A stretch of DNA of 64,000 nucleotides from Methanosarcina acetivorans C2A (GTDB lineage Archaea; Halobacteriota; Methanosarcinia; Methanosarcinales; Methanosarcinaceae), in the NCBI RefSeq assembly GCF_000007345.1, contig NC_003552.1, positions 124,001 through 188,000 on the forward strand. Reading direction: 5' to 3'. The notes below the pieces were generated by a model, which saw only the letters and a program-made list of their open reading frames with translations, was not told where the DNA came from and searched no databases. Below are positions 53,079 to 62,063 of this stretch, piece by piece. How positions within the stretch are numbered: the stretch's first letter is position 1; each line of letters opens with the position of its first letter. The position numbers and the translations under genes were made by a program.

Positions 53079-54702
53079 GACTCAGTCCCAAAATCTAGTG
53101 ATAAAAGTAAGTGTAACATCACTACACAAAATTATAATCCTATAATTATGTAATGATGTTACGGCAGAAGCAATGGTGACTATAAATCTTACACTTAATA
53201 ACTTTTCTGAGCTCCATGCTCTCTTAGACGTTTTTGGTTGTTTTGGAAACGATTATGAATATACTACACGAGGAATTTTTCGTAGAAAAATTCCTCCCGT
53301 CTGTTCAATTTGTAATACTCCAATGGTTCATAATGGCTATAATCCCCATACCAAAGACGGTCTTGGGGAAATCAACATTGGTCGGTATAAATGCTCAAAC
53401 TGTGGTAGTACACACGAAGAAGATTATAGTTTTTGGGAAGATATGAAGACTTTACTTTTTGATACATTCAATGATTTTTTCCAGTTACTCAGATACCATA
53501 ACGTTTCATATGATGGAATTTCTGATCTAATGGATTTCATATATCCAAGATCAAGAAGCACGATTTTTAGAGCATTCTACAAAGAAATGGAACAGGAAAC
53601 TATTCCATATTCAGAAAATATACATATGGTGCATTATGACGAACAACATCCAAAAGAAGGAAGATGTCAGAAATACCGTTTAACTTTACTGGATGCAAAA
53701 GCTCAAAGAACGATAGCAGATGAACTTTTCAAAGATAAGAGTCCAGAAACCATCAAGAAATTTCTAAAGAAAAATCTTGATGCATCAGAGCCAGTGTTTA
53801 TCGTTACGGATTTTGATAAGAGATACCCTGATATATTAAAGGAAATTTTTAGGGATAAGTTAGTCCATCAATATTGTTTGATGCATTTAAATAAGCTTAT
53901 TGTTAATGATTTTCCAAAGAACACAACGATAGAACAGGAACTTTTGAAGTACAGGTTATTAAGTATATTTTATAATAGAGAGAATGAGATTAAATTTCTG
54001 CAAAAACTTCAATCTGAAGAACTCAACGTAATTAATAACAAAGAAAAGCATCAAGAATGGATTAAAAAAGCAAAAAAGGAATTTTGCCAGTATAGACATA
54101 AATTAAAGCTTGAAATCAGAAGAAAAAAGGAAAATCTTCCACGTAATAGTCTTGAAAAAGCAAAATATAACTTTGATAAATTAATGGAAAATATAAGAAC
54201 ATATGATGAAAAGGTTCAAAAACGATTGTGGATGATCAATAAACACTGGTTAAATCTTACTTTGTTCCATTATCTTCCAGGAGCGCCAGCGACAAATAAC
54301 CCTATCGAAAGCTATTATTCAAAAAGTCTAAAAACGGATAACAAGAAGAAGTTTAGAACTGACAAAGGAATTGAAAATCGGATTAAACTTACTCAGATGA
54401 GAAGATTAAATTTACTTAAGAAACCACAAAAGTCATTTATGGAATTGTTCAGATTATTTTCTCCATTTAAGCTTTAGTAATATCTATTTTTGAGAGAGTA
54501 GTTCAGAATGACATAGCGGAGCGTGTCGATTTTAGTCAATAGGTTCAGTGAAAAATTACAGAAGTAAAAGAATTCTTTGGCAGAAATGCCAAAAAAATTG
54601 TTTCTCAAGGGTTATATTACAGTTTATTTAGGAAGTTAGCAGAGAAATTGAAGTTTAAAGGATGGAAAAAAATGAGAAATCACTAAATTATGGAATTGTG
54701 TC
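53079..54702 (+). mobile_element. Complete insertion sequence with terminal inverted repeats and 8-bp target duplication
   Basis: Ends: left gactcagtcccaaaatctagtgat (53079-53102), right, read on the minus strand, gacacaattccataatttagtgat (54702-54679), matching at 18 of 24 positions. The sequence cagatact flanks both sides (53071-53078 and 54703-54710), an 8-bp target duplication. Total 1624 bases with one transposase gene. The pre-insertion site can be restored as tagccagatactcaacc. After the transposase stop, about 54480-54700, an AT-rich stretch holds a further 44-codon frame without a start (KITEVKEFFGRNAKKIV). Confidence 0.85.
53173..54477 (+). CDS. DDE-type transposase
   Basis: A 434-residue transposase. 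Near the N-terminus a zinc ribbon is visible (VCSICNTPMVHNGY ... YKCSNCGSTHEE). The catalytic region has HYDEQHPKEGRCQKY, FIVTDFDKRYPDIL and, after an inserted helical region, NNPIESYYSKSLKT, the likely D, D, E positions. The 8-bp duplication and 24-bp ends would suit an ISNCY/ISM1-like or related group; the exact family is not certain. The stop is TAG followed at once by TAA, so amber readthrough would add only one residue. AT-rich composition. Confidence 0.85.
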   Translation: MVTINLTLNNFSELHALLDVFGCFGNDYEYTTRGIFRRKIPPVCSICNTPMVHNGYNPHTKDGLGEINIGRYKCSNCGSTHEEDYSFWEDMKTLLFDTFNDFFQLLRYHNVSYDGISDLMDFIYPRSRSTIFRAFYKEMEQETIPYSENIHMVHYDEQHPKEGRCQKYRLTLLDAKAQRTIADELFKDKSPETIKKFLKKNLDASEPVFIVTDFDKRYPDILKEIFRDKLVHQYCLMHLNKLIVNDFPKNTTIEQELLKYRLLSIFYNRENEIKFLQKLQSEELNVINNKEKHQEWIKKAKKEFCQYRHKLKLEIRRKKENLPRNSLEKAKYNFDKLMENIRTYDEKVQKRLWMINKHWLNLTLFHYLPGAPATNNPIESYYSKSLKTDNKKKFRTDKGIENRIKLTQMRRLNLLKKPQKSFMELFRLFSPFKL

Positions 54703-54885
54703 CAGATACTCAACCAATAATACTAATTTATATAATTCATGGGTTCTATTTTACATAATTCATATCGAATAATATTGCATCCTCTCCCTGTACTTGAAAA
54801 TGTAAACTCTTCATGTCATCTGTTTCCGATGCAGTCTATGGTGCCGGACTTCTCGGGACGATGTATACTTCAGGAGAATCTAAAA
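54703..54885. other. ramA upstream region at the insertion-sequence edge
   Basis: The insertion sequence ends 183 bases before the ramA ATG. The TATA-like tract aatttatataattc lies at 54727-54737, about 25 bases from the element's edge, so anything that used to regulate ramA from further upstream is now separated by 1.6 kb. Confidence 0.45.
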
Positions 54886-56508
54886 ATGTACGGAATAGCA
54901 CTTGACCTGGGTACCAGTGGTTTTCGAGCCCAGATTATTGATCTTGATACGCATGAGACCTTAAAAACAGTCATAACCATGGGTCACCCCCTTCCTGGGG
55001 GAAATGTCATGGACCACCTGGATTTTGCAATAACGACCGGGGAAGATGTGGCTCACGGTGTAATTATCGAAACCGTCAGGAGGATGTTCCTGAAATTCGA
55101 TGCCGACCTGTCGAAAGTGGAAAGGCTTGCAGTCTGTGGGAACCCTATCCAGCTTTCTCTTTTTCAGAACATCGAAATAAGGGACCTCGCATACGCCGGG
55201 GAAAACAAACAGAAAATGCTCGGGGTTCAGGATGTAAAAAGAGATGCCCGGGTATTTCTTGCCTCAGAACTTTTCGGAAACGATTTTCTTCCTGACTGTG
55301 AAGTGATCGTGCCTCCCGCAATCAAGCATGAAATTGGGGCTGATGCCCTTGCCATGATGCTCGAAACCGATTTCCTTACACAGACCGAGCCTGCGCTTGT
55401 GACCGATTACGGGACAAATGCCGAAATGGCTCTCAAGGTAGGGGACAGAATTATAACGGCAAGCGCTGCTGCAGGCCCTGCAATCGAAGGGCAGGGGATC
55501 AGTTCCGGTATGCTTGCAAGCCCAGGGGCGATTTGCGATGTGAAGCCTGAAGGCGAATACTGGAAAATTCTGGTGCTTGACAGGGAGATGGAAAAGAGAG
55601 AAGCTTACCTGATCAACCCTGTAAGCGGTGAGATAAAAGAGTCTAACGGATATGAGGTTTCAGGCATTACAGGAACGGGAGTGATCTCGGTTTTTGCTCT
55701 TGCGTTGAAAAGCGGGTTGATTGAAAAGCCTCCCAAACTCCCTAACGGAAAACTGATTCTGGGCCCCGGAATCGAGATTACTGAAAAGGATGTCGAAGAA
55801 GCCGGAAAAGCCATAGGAGCAATCCGGGCTGCTCACATGACCCTAATAGTGGAATCCGGAATCAGGTACGAAGACCTTGAGTATGCGTACATGTCAGGGG
55901 CTTCCGGAGCCTATGTAGACGCCGAAGCTGCTCGCAGGCTCGGGGCTGCCCCGGGATATGCCAGAAAAGTCGTACAGTTCGGAAACACCTCTCTCGCCCT
56001 TGCCTGGGAACTTGTTCTGGACAAATCCAGGCTGGACGACGTTATAGAGATAGCAAAAAAGATTACTGCCGACCACCTGATGATGGCAACTAGCGATACT
56101 TTCAACAACTTCTACCTCTGCGAACTTTCCTACTGGACCATGGGCATGCCCCTCGAAATGTACGACCAGATGCTTGAACTCTACGGCCTGCCCAAACTTC
56201 CCCGGACCCTCGAGCACGCTGACATAGAAAAGAGGGTGAGTAAGGACATAGAGCAGGTCGGAGTTGGCGGACTTGCCATCCTCAAAGAAATAGGCATAAT
56301 CCTCGAAGTCTCTGTGGACAAGTGCATCTACTGCCAGAAATGCGTAGAAGAATGCCCTGAAGGCGCCCTCGAAATAGTAGAAACCAACGGTAACAGAATC
56401 GCAAAATACGACAGCCAGAAATGCCTGGGCACAAGCTGCCGGCGCTGTGTTAGCATCTGTCCCGAAAACGCCCTCGATATCACGAAACTCAAAATAAAGG
56501 AAAAATAA
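54886..56508 (+). CDS. ramA: Corrinoid-activating protein RamA
   Basis: A 540-residue ATP-dependent iron-sulfur protein that reduces inactive Co(II) corrinoids of methylamine methyltransferases to Co(I). The N-terminus MYGIALDLGTSGFRAQIIDL is the actin/ASKHA-like ATP-binding start of the DUF4445 family, AALGPAIEG-type ASAAAGPAIEGQGISSG follows, and two [4Fe-4S] ferredoxin motifs close the protein: C480-x2-C483-x2-C486-x3-C490 and C513, C518-x2-C521-x3-C525. ATG 54886 has GGAG upstream; the frame extends to 54739 but without family similarity. Frames on the minus strand are shadows. Confidence 0.94.
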   Translation: MYGIALDLGTSGFRAQIIDLDTHETLKTVITMGHPLPGGNVMDHLDFAITTGEDVAHGVIIETVRRMFLKFDADLSKVERLAVCGNPIQLSLFQNIEIRDLAYAGENKQKMLGVQDVKRDARVFLASELFGNDFLPDCEVIVPPAIKHEIGADALAMMLETDFLTQTEPALVTDYGTNAEMALKVGDRIITASAAAGPAIEGQGISSGMLASPGAICDVKPEGEYWKILVLDREMEKREAYLINPVSGEIKESNGYEVSGITGTGVISVFALALKSGLIEKPPKLPNGKLILGPGIEITEKDVEEAGKAIGAIRAAHMTLIVESGIRYEDLEYAYMSGASGAYVDAEAARRLGAAPGYARKVVQFGNTSLALAWELVLDKSRLDDVIEIAKKITADHLMMATSDTFNNFYLCELSYWTMGMPLEMYDQMLELYGLPKLPRTLEHADIEKRVSKDIEQVGVGGLAILKEIGIILEVSVDKCIYCQKCVEECPEGALEIVETNGNRIAKYDSQKCLGTSCRRCVSICPENALDITKLKIKEK

Positions 56509-56596
56509 GATTTTTGGGATTCATTTCCCTCTCTTTTCCTTTACCGATTCTTCCCTCCATCCTTTTGAGAGAAACACAATTCTGTTTCAGCGTATG

Positions 56597-57320
56597 TCCA
56601 GAAAGCTATGCCGGAAGAAATTAACAGAGTACTCACAGACCATATCTCGGACCTGCCCTTCTGCCCCACTGAAACGGCGGTCTTAAACCTCAAAAATGAG
56701 GGAGTAACAACCGGGGTGTACAATGTTGGAGATGTAAGCTTGATGCTCTGGAATACAATCTAAAAATTGCCGGGGGAGTGGTCACTGTTCCGGAGGACCT
56801 GGGAGTCAATCCAAAAGAATATCTGGTTGCTACTGTACATAGGGTCTCTAATGCCGATAGCTTCAAGAACCTTTCCTCTATTGTTAATGCCTTCTGTGGG
56901 GTTGATATCCTATTGTTTTTCCGGTACACCCAAGAACTGAAAAATACTTGAAGCAGTATGGTCTCCGGGGCAAACAATGTAAAAAAGTTAGGGCTGTTTC
57001 CCAAGCTAGATATCTTGAGATCTCCAGTTGGATATCTTGAGATGCTAAAACTTATGGCACATGCAAAAAAGATCCTCACAGACTGAGAAGGGGCGCAGAA
57101 AGAGGCATATATTCTTGGAGTGCCCTTTATAACCATGAGAGAGAATGCCGAGTGGATTGAGACTGTAGAGGATGGAGGGAATGTGCTTGTGGAGGTGGAT
57201 TATAAGAAAATCAAGGATGCTATTTTAAATTTTGAAGGGGCTGAAATCAAAAGTGATGTTTTTGGAACCGGAAATGCATGCGCAGATATTTGTGATATTC
57301 TGAATGAACATCTATTATAA
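56597..57320 (+). pseudogene. Decayed UDP-N-acetylglucosamine 2-epimerase (wecB)
   Basis: Pieces in shifting frames match WecB: MPEEINRVLTDHISDLPFCP and GVYNVGDV (56606-56730), NLKIAGG ... VPEDLGVNPKEYLVATVHRV (56755-56850), HAKKILTD (57060) and the C-terminal FITMRENAEWIETVEDGGNVLVEVDYKKI (57121-57216) ending at TAA 57318-57320. The N-terminal third is missing and several frameshifts and stops break the rest. The string gggctgtttcccaagctagatatcttgagatctcc at about 56990 may be an inserted fragment. Confidence 0.85.
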
Positions 57321-57378
57321 ACGAGCGTTTTTGAAACTTGAATTGTGACTATTCAAAAGTGAATACGGTTAACCTGTT

Positions 57379-58416
57379 TTATATCCAGGAATTTTTGCTC
57401 CACCAGTCGCAAACTTCTTCTCCATTCGTAATCCAGGCACTTTTCCTGGAACAGTAATTGAGAATTTCCTCATAAAATTTTAGATTTTCTCCTTGCATGT
57501 ATGTATTATGCCATAAGATTGTAATTATGCCGTTATACTGTTCAACGGTATCAATAATATTTTTTGTGAATTCCCAGGCTTTTTTAAAATCGAGTCGCAT
57601 GTAGTCTATAAAAAGCGAACGGTCCATAATAACCAGCGGGATTTCCACAATATCAATCTGTTGTCCAGTATTCAAATTAAAAGGTTTGAACGGATGACAC
57701 ATCCCGTTTCTAAAGCCCGCACAGTCCGGATACCCGAATGTGGTATCGTACTTGAACCCCGCTTTGCTCAACAATTCCCATGTATCCGGGACTCTAAACC
57801 TCAAAAAGTGATTTCTGTACCCTACAATTCTTTTACCCAGGGCTCCCTCAAGCCGACTTTTTTTTTCTTTCAGGTCTTCAAGGCTGTTGTAGGATTCGTG
57901 CCCGCCATGCAGGCCGACTTCCCACCCGCTATCGGATATAAAGCCCAGTTCCGATTCAAGATCTTTAATGTTATAATTGAAGTCTGTCTCTTCAGGGTTC
58001 AGAACCAGAAAATAAAAACTGGATTTTGCATCATATTTGGCTTCCAGTTTCATTATCTCCTTGAAGTTCCAGCATGGATTCCATTTCCTGTTAACTCTGC
58101 AAAAAGGGGTTTTCATCGCCCCAGTCAGGTCCCTTCGGGCAAGGGCTTTAAGAGACCCGATTACTGGATATAGTTTATCCGGGTAAACCGTGTCAATGTC
58201 GTGTGTAAGGCAGACGGCGAATTTTTTTTCGTCCGGATACTCAGGTTGCAGTCCGTTTTCTATCAGAAATTTGGAAACTCTCGGCTCAAAAATATTTTTG
58301 TGCCTGCTTAAATAATAAGGAAATCTATTGTACTGGTCGGAAAAGGTCAAATTGTACTCTTCTTTTTTAGTAAAGAGGTCCCAGAGTTCGGTATTTTCCT
58401 TTAATTTTTCGTACAT
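57379..58416 (-). CDS. Polysaccharide deacetylase-family protein
   Basis: A 345-residue carbohydrate esterase-4-like protein. CLTHDIDTVYPDKLYPV carries the catalytic D-x-D start, VGLHGGHESYNSLEDL the H-x3-S/H zinc site (H-G-G-H-E-S), and GYRNHFLRFRVPDTWELLSKAGFKYDTTFGY the R-x2-H block; TILWHNTYM near the C-terminus provides the last histidine. Expected role: deacetylation of a surface glycan. With the neighbouring wecB remnant it points to a former surface-sugar gene block inserted in the methylamine region. No signal peptide is seen. Confidence 0.8.
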   Translation of the reverse strand: MYEKLKENTELWDLFTKKEEYNLTFSDQYNRFPYYLSRHKNIFEPRVSKFLIENGLQPEYPDEKKFAVCLTHDIDTVYPDKLYPVIGSLKALARRDLTGAMKTPFCRVNRKWNPCWNFKEIMKLEAKYDAKSSFYFLVLNPEETDFNYNIKDLESELGFISDSGWEVGLHGGHESYNSLEDLKEKKSRLEGALGKRIVGYRNHFLRFRVPDTWELLSKAGFKYDTTFGYPDCAGFRNGMCHPFKPFNLNTGQQIDIVEIPLVIMDRSLFIDYMRLDFKKAWEFTKNIIDTVEQYNGIITILWHNTYMQGENLKFYEEILNYCSRKSAWITNGEEVCDWWSKNSWI

Positions 58417-58912
58417 GGTGTTTGTCCTTTTTCCAAAATGATAGAAAACTTAACTTACTTCTCAAATTGTGGTCCTACAACATACGTGCACACATAAATT
58501 CAGCTCCGGCTTTCAGACAGAGCCTGTAAGGTTCTGGAGGTGCGTTCCTGAGCATCTTCCCGGTCCCTGGACCCCTCCAAACATGCAATCTTTGAGCCTT
58601 CTTTTCATTATCGGCAGGATCTCTTCATTTATAATTTTATGATCTCAGGCCAGGTGCCGAGAATAATTGCAATTTTCATTTTTTTTCGCTTTGTCCTTGC
58701 CGGGAGATTTATATCTAACTATATTAATTTTTAATAAGATACACTTTGCAATTATTTAAGTCATTTGGTTTCTATCTTTCAGCCAGGGCTCCTGTATTTT
58801 TCCCCTCAACTTCTTTAATTTATATTCCTTATTTTTTATAAATTGTTAGAAAGTTTACAGTATTCTCATAAATCTTATAAAAAAGAACGGTTAAAAATAT
58901 CCGATTTCCTGT
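58417..58912. other. Spacer upstream of the deacetylase
   Basis: About 500 bases, gene-free. TATA-like tracts (tttatatctaactatatt, 58707-58725; aatttatattcc, 58816) could serve the minus-strand deacetylase. No hairpin or ORF is convincing. Confidence 0.35.
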
Positions 58913-59014
58913 GATCCCGCATCGCAATTTGGAGGTGCAAGTTATCGTCGTTGTGTCAACCTCTGTCCCGAAGGCACCATCTACATCAACAAACTAAAAG
59001 TCACCGCAAAATAA
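58913..59014 (+). pseudogene. 3' fossil of a ramA gene
   Basis: 34 codons read DPASQFGGASYRRCVNLCPE then GTIYINKLKVTAK and TAA, matching the second ferredoxin motif and C-terminus of ramA (DSQKCLGTSCRRCVSICPEN, ALDITKLKIKEK). Two of the cluster cysteines are lost. It is followed by a good terminator. Confidence 0.85.
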
Positions 59015-59021
59015 GATTCTG

Positions 59022-59048
59022 GTGGGGTTTATTCCCCACGGCTTTTTT
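59022..59048 (+). terminator. Orphan terminator after the ramA fossil
   Basis: gtgggg-tttatt-ccccac stem (59022-59027 with 59034-59039) and a T-run at 59043-59048, on the plus strand. It would have ended the lost ramA transcript and may now also act for nothing else; pylD reads from the other side. Confidence 0.6.
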
Positions 59049-59062
59049 CACCGAACTATTCT

Positions 59063-59842
59063 TTACAGGATAGAATACAGCATGGATGCCGTCCCTATCC
59101 CGAGAGGTTCCATTATAAGTTCCACTCCGTACTTTTCTTGAAGCTCCCTGGAAATTGCGCAGGGGATTCCGGGGGTGGAAATTACGCAGTTATCCGAAAT
59201 TACGGATTCGGGAACCGTGTCCGCACAGGGAGTTGCCTCGAAAATAATGGAAAATCTTCTCGGGTTTTCGGGTTCAAAAGGAGTAATTCCAAGGTCAGAA
59301 ACGGTTTTCTCAAGAAGGGCTTTATCAGCATCATAGCCATAGACCCTGAAGCCCTTATTTACGAGGTGCGCTGCTCCCGGAAAACCCACCTTTCCCAGGC
59401 CAACGGCAAGTACGTCTTTTGAATCGGCTTTCATGTATCTGGAGGCTATTTCCGCATAAATTATGCCTGTGCAGGGCTGGTTATTGGCTATTTTCCCGTT
59501 TTTGAGGTTATGGGCAAGGAAGGTATTGTCATCCGCCATGAGGATAATCTGGGCGCCGTTTCTTACTGCCTCATAGTACCCGCTTACATCAGGCATAGTC
59601 GTAACAAAGCTGTCAAATCCGAAATATTCGGTAATTGCACGCAGGGATTCCGAGAAATTTCCTATTATCCCGTTTCCCGAGGTCACAGGTACAATGCCTA
59701 CCTTTTCACAGCATGGGGTCGTGCCGTAGAAGTCTTTGCAGACTCCTTTAATGTCAAGCCCTGTAACTCTCCGTACAGTAGAATCAGCTTCATGAAGCTG
59801 TCTGTTAATGTTTTCCAGGTCTTCCGGGGTTAAAAGTGCCAT
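59063..59842 (-). CDS. pylD: Pyrrolysine biosynthesis protein PylD
   Basis: A 259-residue dehydrogenase that oxidises the lysyl-ornithine intermediate so that it cyclises to pyrrolysine. The Rossmann motif AVGLGKVGFPGAAHLVNKGFRVYGYDADK lies in the second half. DIKGVCKDFYGTTPCC and PVTSGNGIIGNFSESL are conserved in the N-terminal part. It is the last gene of the pyl operon, 75 bases after pylC. The plus-strand frames are shadows. Confidence 0.95.
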   Translation of the reverse strand: MALLTPEDLENINRQLHEADSTVRRVTGLDIKGVCKDFYGTTPCCEKVGIVPVTSGNGIIGNFSESLRAITEYFGFDSFVTTMPDVSGYYEAVRNGAQIILMADDNTFLAHNLKNGKIANNQPCTGIIYAEIASRYMKADSKDVLAVGLGKVGFPGAAHLVNKGFRVYGYDADKALLEKTVSDLGITPFEPENPRRFSIIFEATPCADTVPESVISDNCVISTPGIPCAISRELQEKYGVELIMEPLGIGTASMLYSIL

Positions 59843-59917
59843 TTTTTATCTCCTTTTTCTGTTTTAAACAAATTTTTACTTTGGGCAAATTTTTATTCTT
59901 ATCCGATTTTTGCCATT

Positions 59918-61009
59918 TTACACAGCCGCTCCGAAGCGGTCTTTCAGGATCAAGAGTCCTGTTCTCTTTTTATTCTCGGCTTCTTCCCTATCTTTGCCCC
60001 AGAAGACCAGGGTGAACACAGGGTCCTCTCCTCTGCACAGGAAAATCTCAATGCCGGGCTCTTCATAATATTTGCCGTAATCGTTTCCCATAGAGAGCAC
60101 CTGCTCTCCCACCGGGATGAGGGCTCCGTTTTCTGCAAGCATGAGGTGTTCGTAAATGCAGTACCTGTCTTCAGGAAGGGTTTTGACCTCTTCGACACCT
60201 TCTCCGAAGGCGCGGAACAGGAGTTCTATGAGGTTAACTCCCGAAGAATAGTAGACTGCAGTTGGGGTCTGGCTCGGGAAGCGGGAATCGATTTCGATTA
60301 CTTTCAATCCCTGGGGGCCGGAAATTGCTTCCACGTCCATGATCCCTTTTAAGGGCAGGTTTGCTGCAAGGGAATAGGATATCTCCCTGAAGGAAAGGTC
60401 AGAAGGAAGAGGGGTTACCATGTGGCAGTCGTAGGTTCTGTCGATGTGTATAAGGGTTTCCTTTACCACTGCAAAATGGGTCCCGTCTCCTATGACTTCA
60501 AGGGAAATCACTTCCCCCTCCACATATTCTTCGACCAGCATTCCCGGCTCAAGCTCTCCAAGCTCCTCTTCGTCATAAATTATCCTTGCTCCCACACTGC
60601 TGCTTTCACAGGGGGGTTTTACAAAATAAGGCGGCCTGCCTGGTTTGTCCTGCGGGGTCGGGATTCCTATGGACCTGAAGTATTCTTTTGATTTTTTCTT
60701 GTCCCTGCTGATCCGGTAAGCCTCGAAATCGAAGAGGACAGGGCAGGAGAATTCCTCTTTTACGGAACTCAGGAACTTTATACATTCAAGGTTTTCATTT
60801 ACAGGGAGTATGGCGTCAACGTTTTTTGAGATCTCGAGAAGTTTTTCAGGCTCTTTTATTACATCAAAACAGTGGAACTCGTCGGCATAGTTCCTTATAA
60901 GCGCCTGAGGGTTTTTATCTATCACAACTACTTTCATGTCGGCTTTCTTAGACAGGTAAGCCGCTTCGAAGCCCTGGAGTTTCCCGCCTATAAGGCATAT
61001 GGTTTTCAA
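59918..61009 (-). CDS. pylC: Pyrrolysine biosynthesis protein PylC (ATP-grasp ligase)
   Basis: A 363-residue ATP-dependent ligase that joins 3-methylornithine to the epsilon-amine of lysine. The N-terminus LIGGKLQGFEAAYLSKKADMKVVVIDKN is the pre-ATP-grasp nucleotide fold; PYFVKPPCESSSVGARII and LVEEYVEGEVISLEVIGDG are ATP-grasp motifs and IEIDSRFPSQTPTAV the metal-binding end. The start is TTG 61009, one base after the pylB stop. It is in the pyl operon between pylB and pylD. Confidence 0.95.
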   Translation of the reverse strand: MKTICLIGGKLQGFEAAYLSKKADMKVVVIDKNPQALIRNYADEFHCFDVIKEPEKLLEISKNVDAILPVNENLECIKFLSSVKEEFSCPVLFDFEAYRISRDKKKSKEYFRSIGIPTPQDKPGRPPYFVKPPCESSSVGARIIYDEEELGELEPGMLVEEYVEGEVISLEVIGDGTHFAVVKETLIHIDRTYDCHMVTPLPSDLSFREISYSLAANLPLKGIMDVEAISGPQGLKVIEIDSRFPSQTPTAVYYSSGVNLIELLFRAFGEGVEEVKTLPEDRYCIYEHLMLAENGALIPVGEQVLSMGNDYGKYYEEPGIEIFLCRGEDPVFTLVFWGKDREEAENKKRTGLLILKDRFGAAV

Positions 61010-61010
61010 G

Positions 61011-62063
61011 CTAGCACCTCAGGACAGTTTCGAATTCTGCCTGCGGAGCAGGTTCCATCCCCATGCCTTCAAGCCTTTTGATTACGCTTTTTATATCCCG
61101 ATCCCGCTCTTCAAGGTCGCGGTCATAGTTGGCAACGCCTTCTAACTTTGAATCCGAGGGGAGGATGGAAGTGACAATGTTTGCGCCTGCATTTAAGCGG
61201 TGAACCATGCCGTCGATGCCTTCGAGGTCAAGGGATGCCGGGATCAGGCATTTCGGGAATATGAGCCTGAGGATTGCAATTATTTTCAGTTCCGAAAGGT
61301 TTGAATTCTCTTTGAACCTCTCGAGTGGGGTACCTTCCTGAGGCAGGAACGTCATAACCCGGACCATATCAGGATCGTTTGATTTCATTCCCCTCAGGGA
61401 CTTGATTGTTGACTCAATATCGTTCCCAACACCCGTGAGAATCCCGTCTTCTATGCAGTACCCCTGTTCCTTTGCAAAGCGGCGGGTGTTATATCTCCCT
61501 TTAAAGGACTGGCCTACCCGGAGTTTTTCGTAAAGTTCCTGGTCATAGGTTTCCTGGTACAGGGCGAAGAAATTTGCCCCCTTTTCCCTGGCTTTGAGAA
61601 GGGTGGCGTTGTCCATCACTCCCGGGGAAATCATAATGGGGAGCCCGAGTTCGTTCTTTACCATCTGGACAAGCTCAACGAAGCGGTCCGGCTCCTCATA
61701 GTAATAAGGGTCTTCTCCCATGGTCAGGTCGATCATGTGAAAACCTGCTCCTTTTAAGGCTTTGCAGGTCTCTTTTATTTCCTCTCTGCTCAGCCGGTAG
61801 CGGTTGATTTCGTTTTTGCAGTTATAGTAGCAAAAAGCGCACTGGTTCTTACAGTAGGTAGAGAAATAGATAAAGCAGTTAAGAAACACCCTGTTACCAA
61901 AATAGTGGTTTCTGACCTTTCGGGCTACATAGTATAGCTTTTCCAGCTCTTCTTCGGATTCGAGGGAGAGAAGAGCCCTCAGGTCATCATCAGACAATTG
62001 AAAGCCTTCAATTATTTTCTCTCCGAACCTGTCAAGGTCCTCGGTTGCCATTTTTTTGATCAA
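61011..62063 (-). CDS. pylB: Methylornithine synthase PylB (radical SAM), ending in UAG
   Basis: A 350-residue radical-SAM mutase that turns lysine into 3-methylornithine, the first pyrrolysine precursor. The cluster motif is C-K-N-Q-C-A-F-C (FSTYCKNQCAFCYY), with DLTMGEDPYYYEEP and SPGVMDNATLLKAREKGANFFALYQETYD following, as in the PylB/HydE/BioB group. The stop is TAG at 61013-61011, the same codon that the operon teaches the cell to read as pyrrolysine; readthrough would continue 20 codons to TAA at 60950-60948. Second cistron of the operon after pylS. Confidence 0.95.
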   Translation of the reverse strand: MIKKMATEDLDRFGEKIIEGFQLSDDDLRALLSLESEEELEKLYYVARKVRNHYFGNRVFLNCFIYFSTYCKNQCAFCYYNCKNEINRYRLSREEIKETCKALKGAGFHMIDLTMGEDPYYYEEPDRFVELVQMVKNELGLPIMISPGVMDNATLLKAREKGANFFALYQETYDQELYEKLRVGQSFKGRYNTRRFAKEQGYCIEDGILTGVGNDIESTIKSLRGMKSNDPDMVRVMTFLPQEGTPLERFKENSNLSELKIIAILRLIFPKCLIPASLDLEGIDGMVHRLNAGANIVTSILPSDSKLEGVANYDRDLEERDRDIKSVIKRLEGMGMEPAPQAEFETVLRC

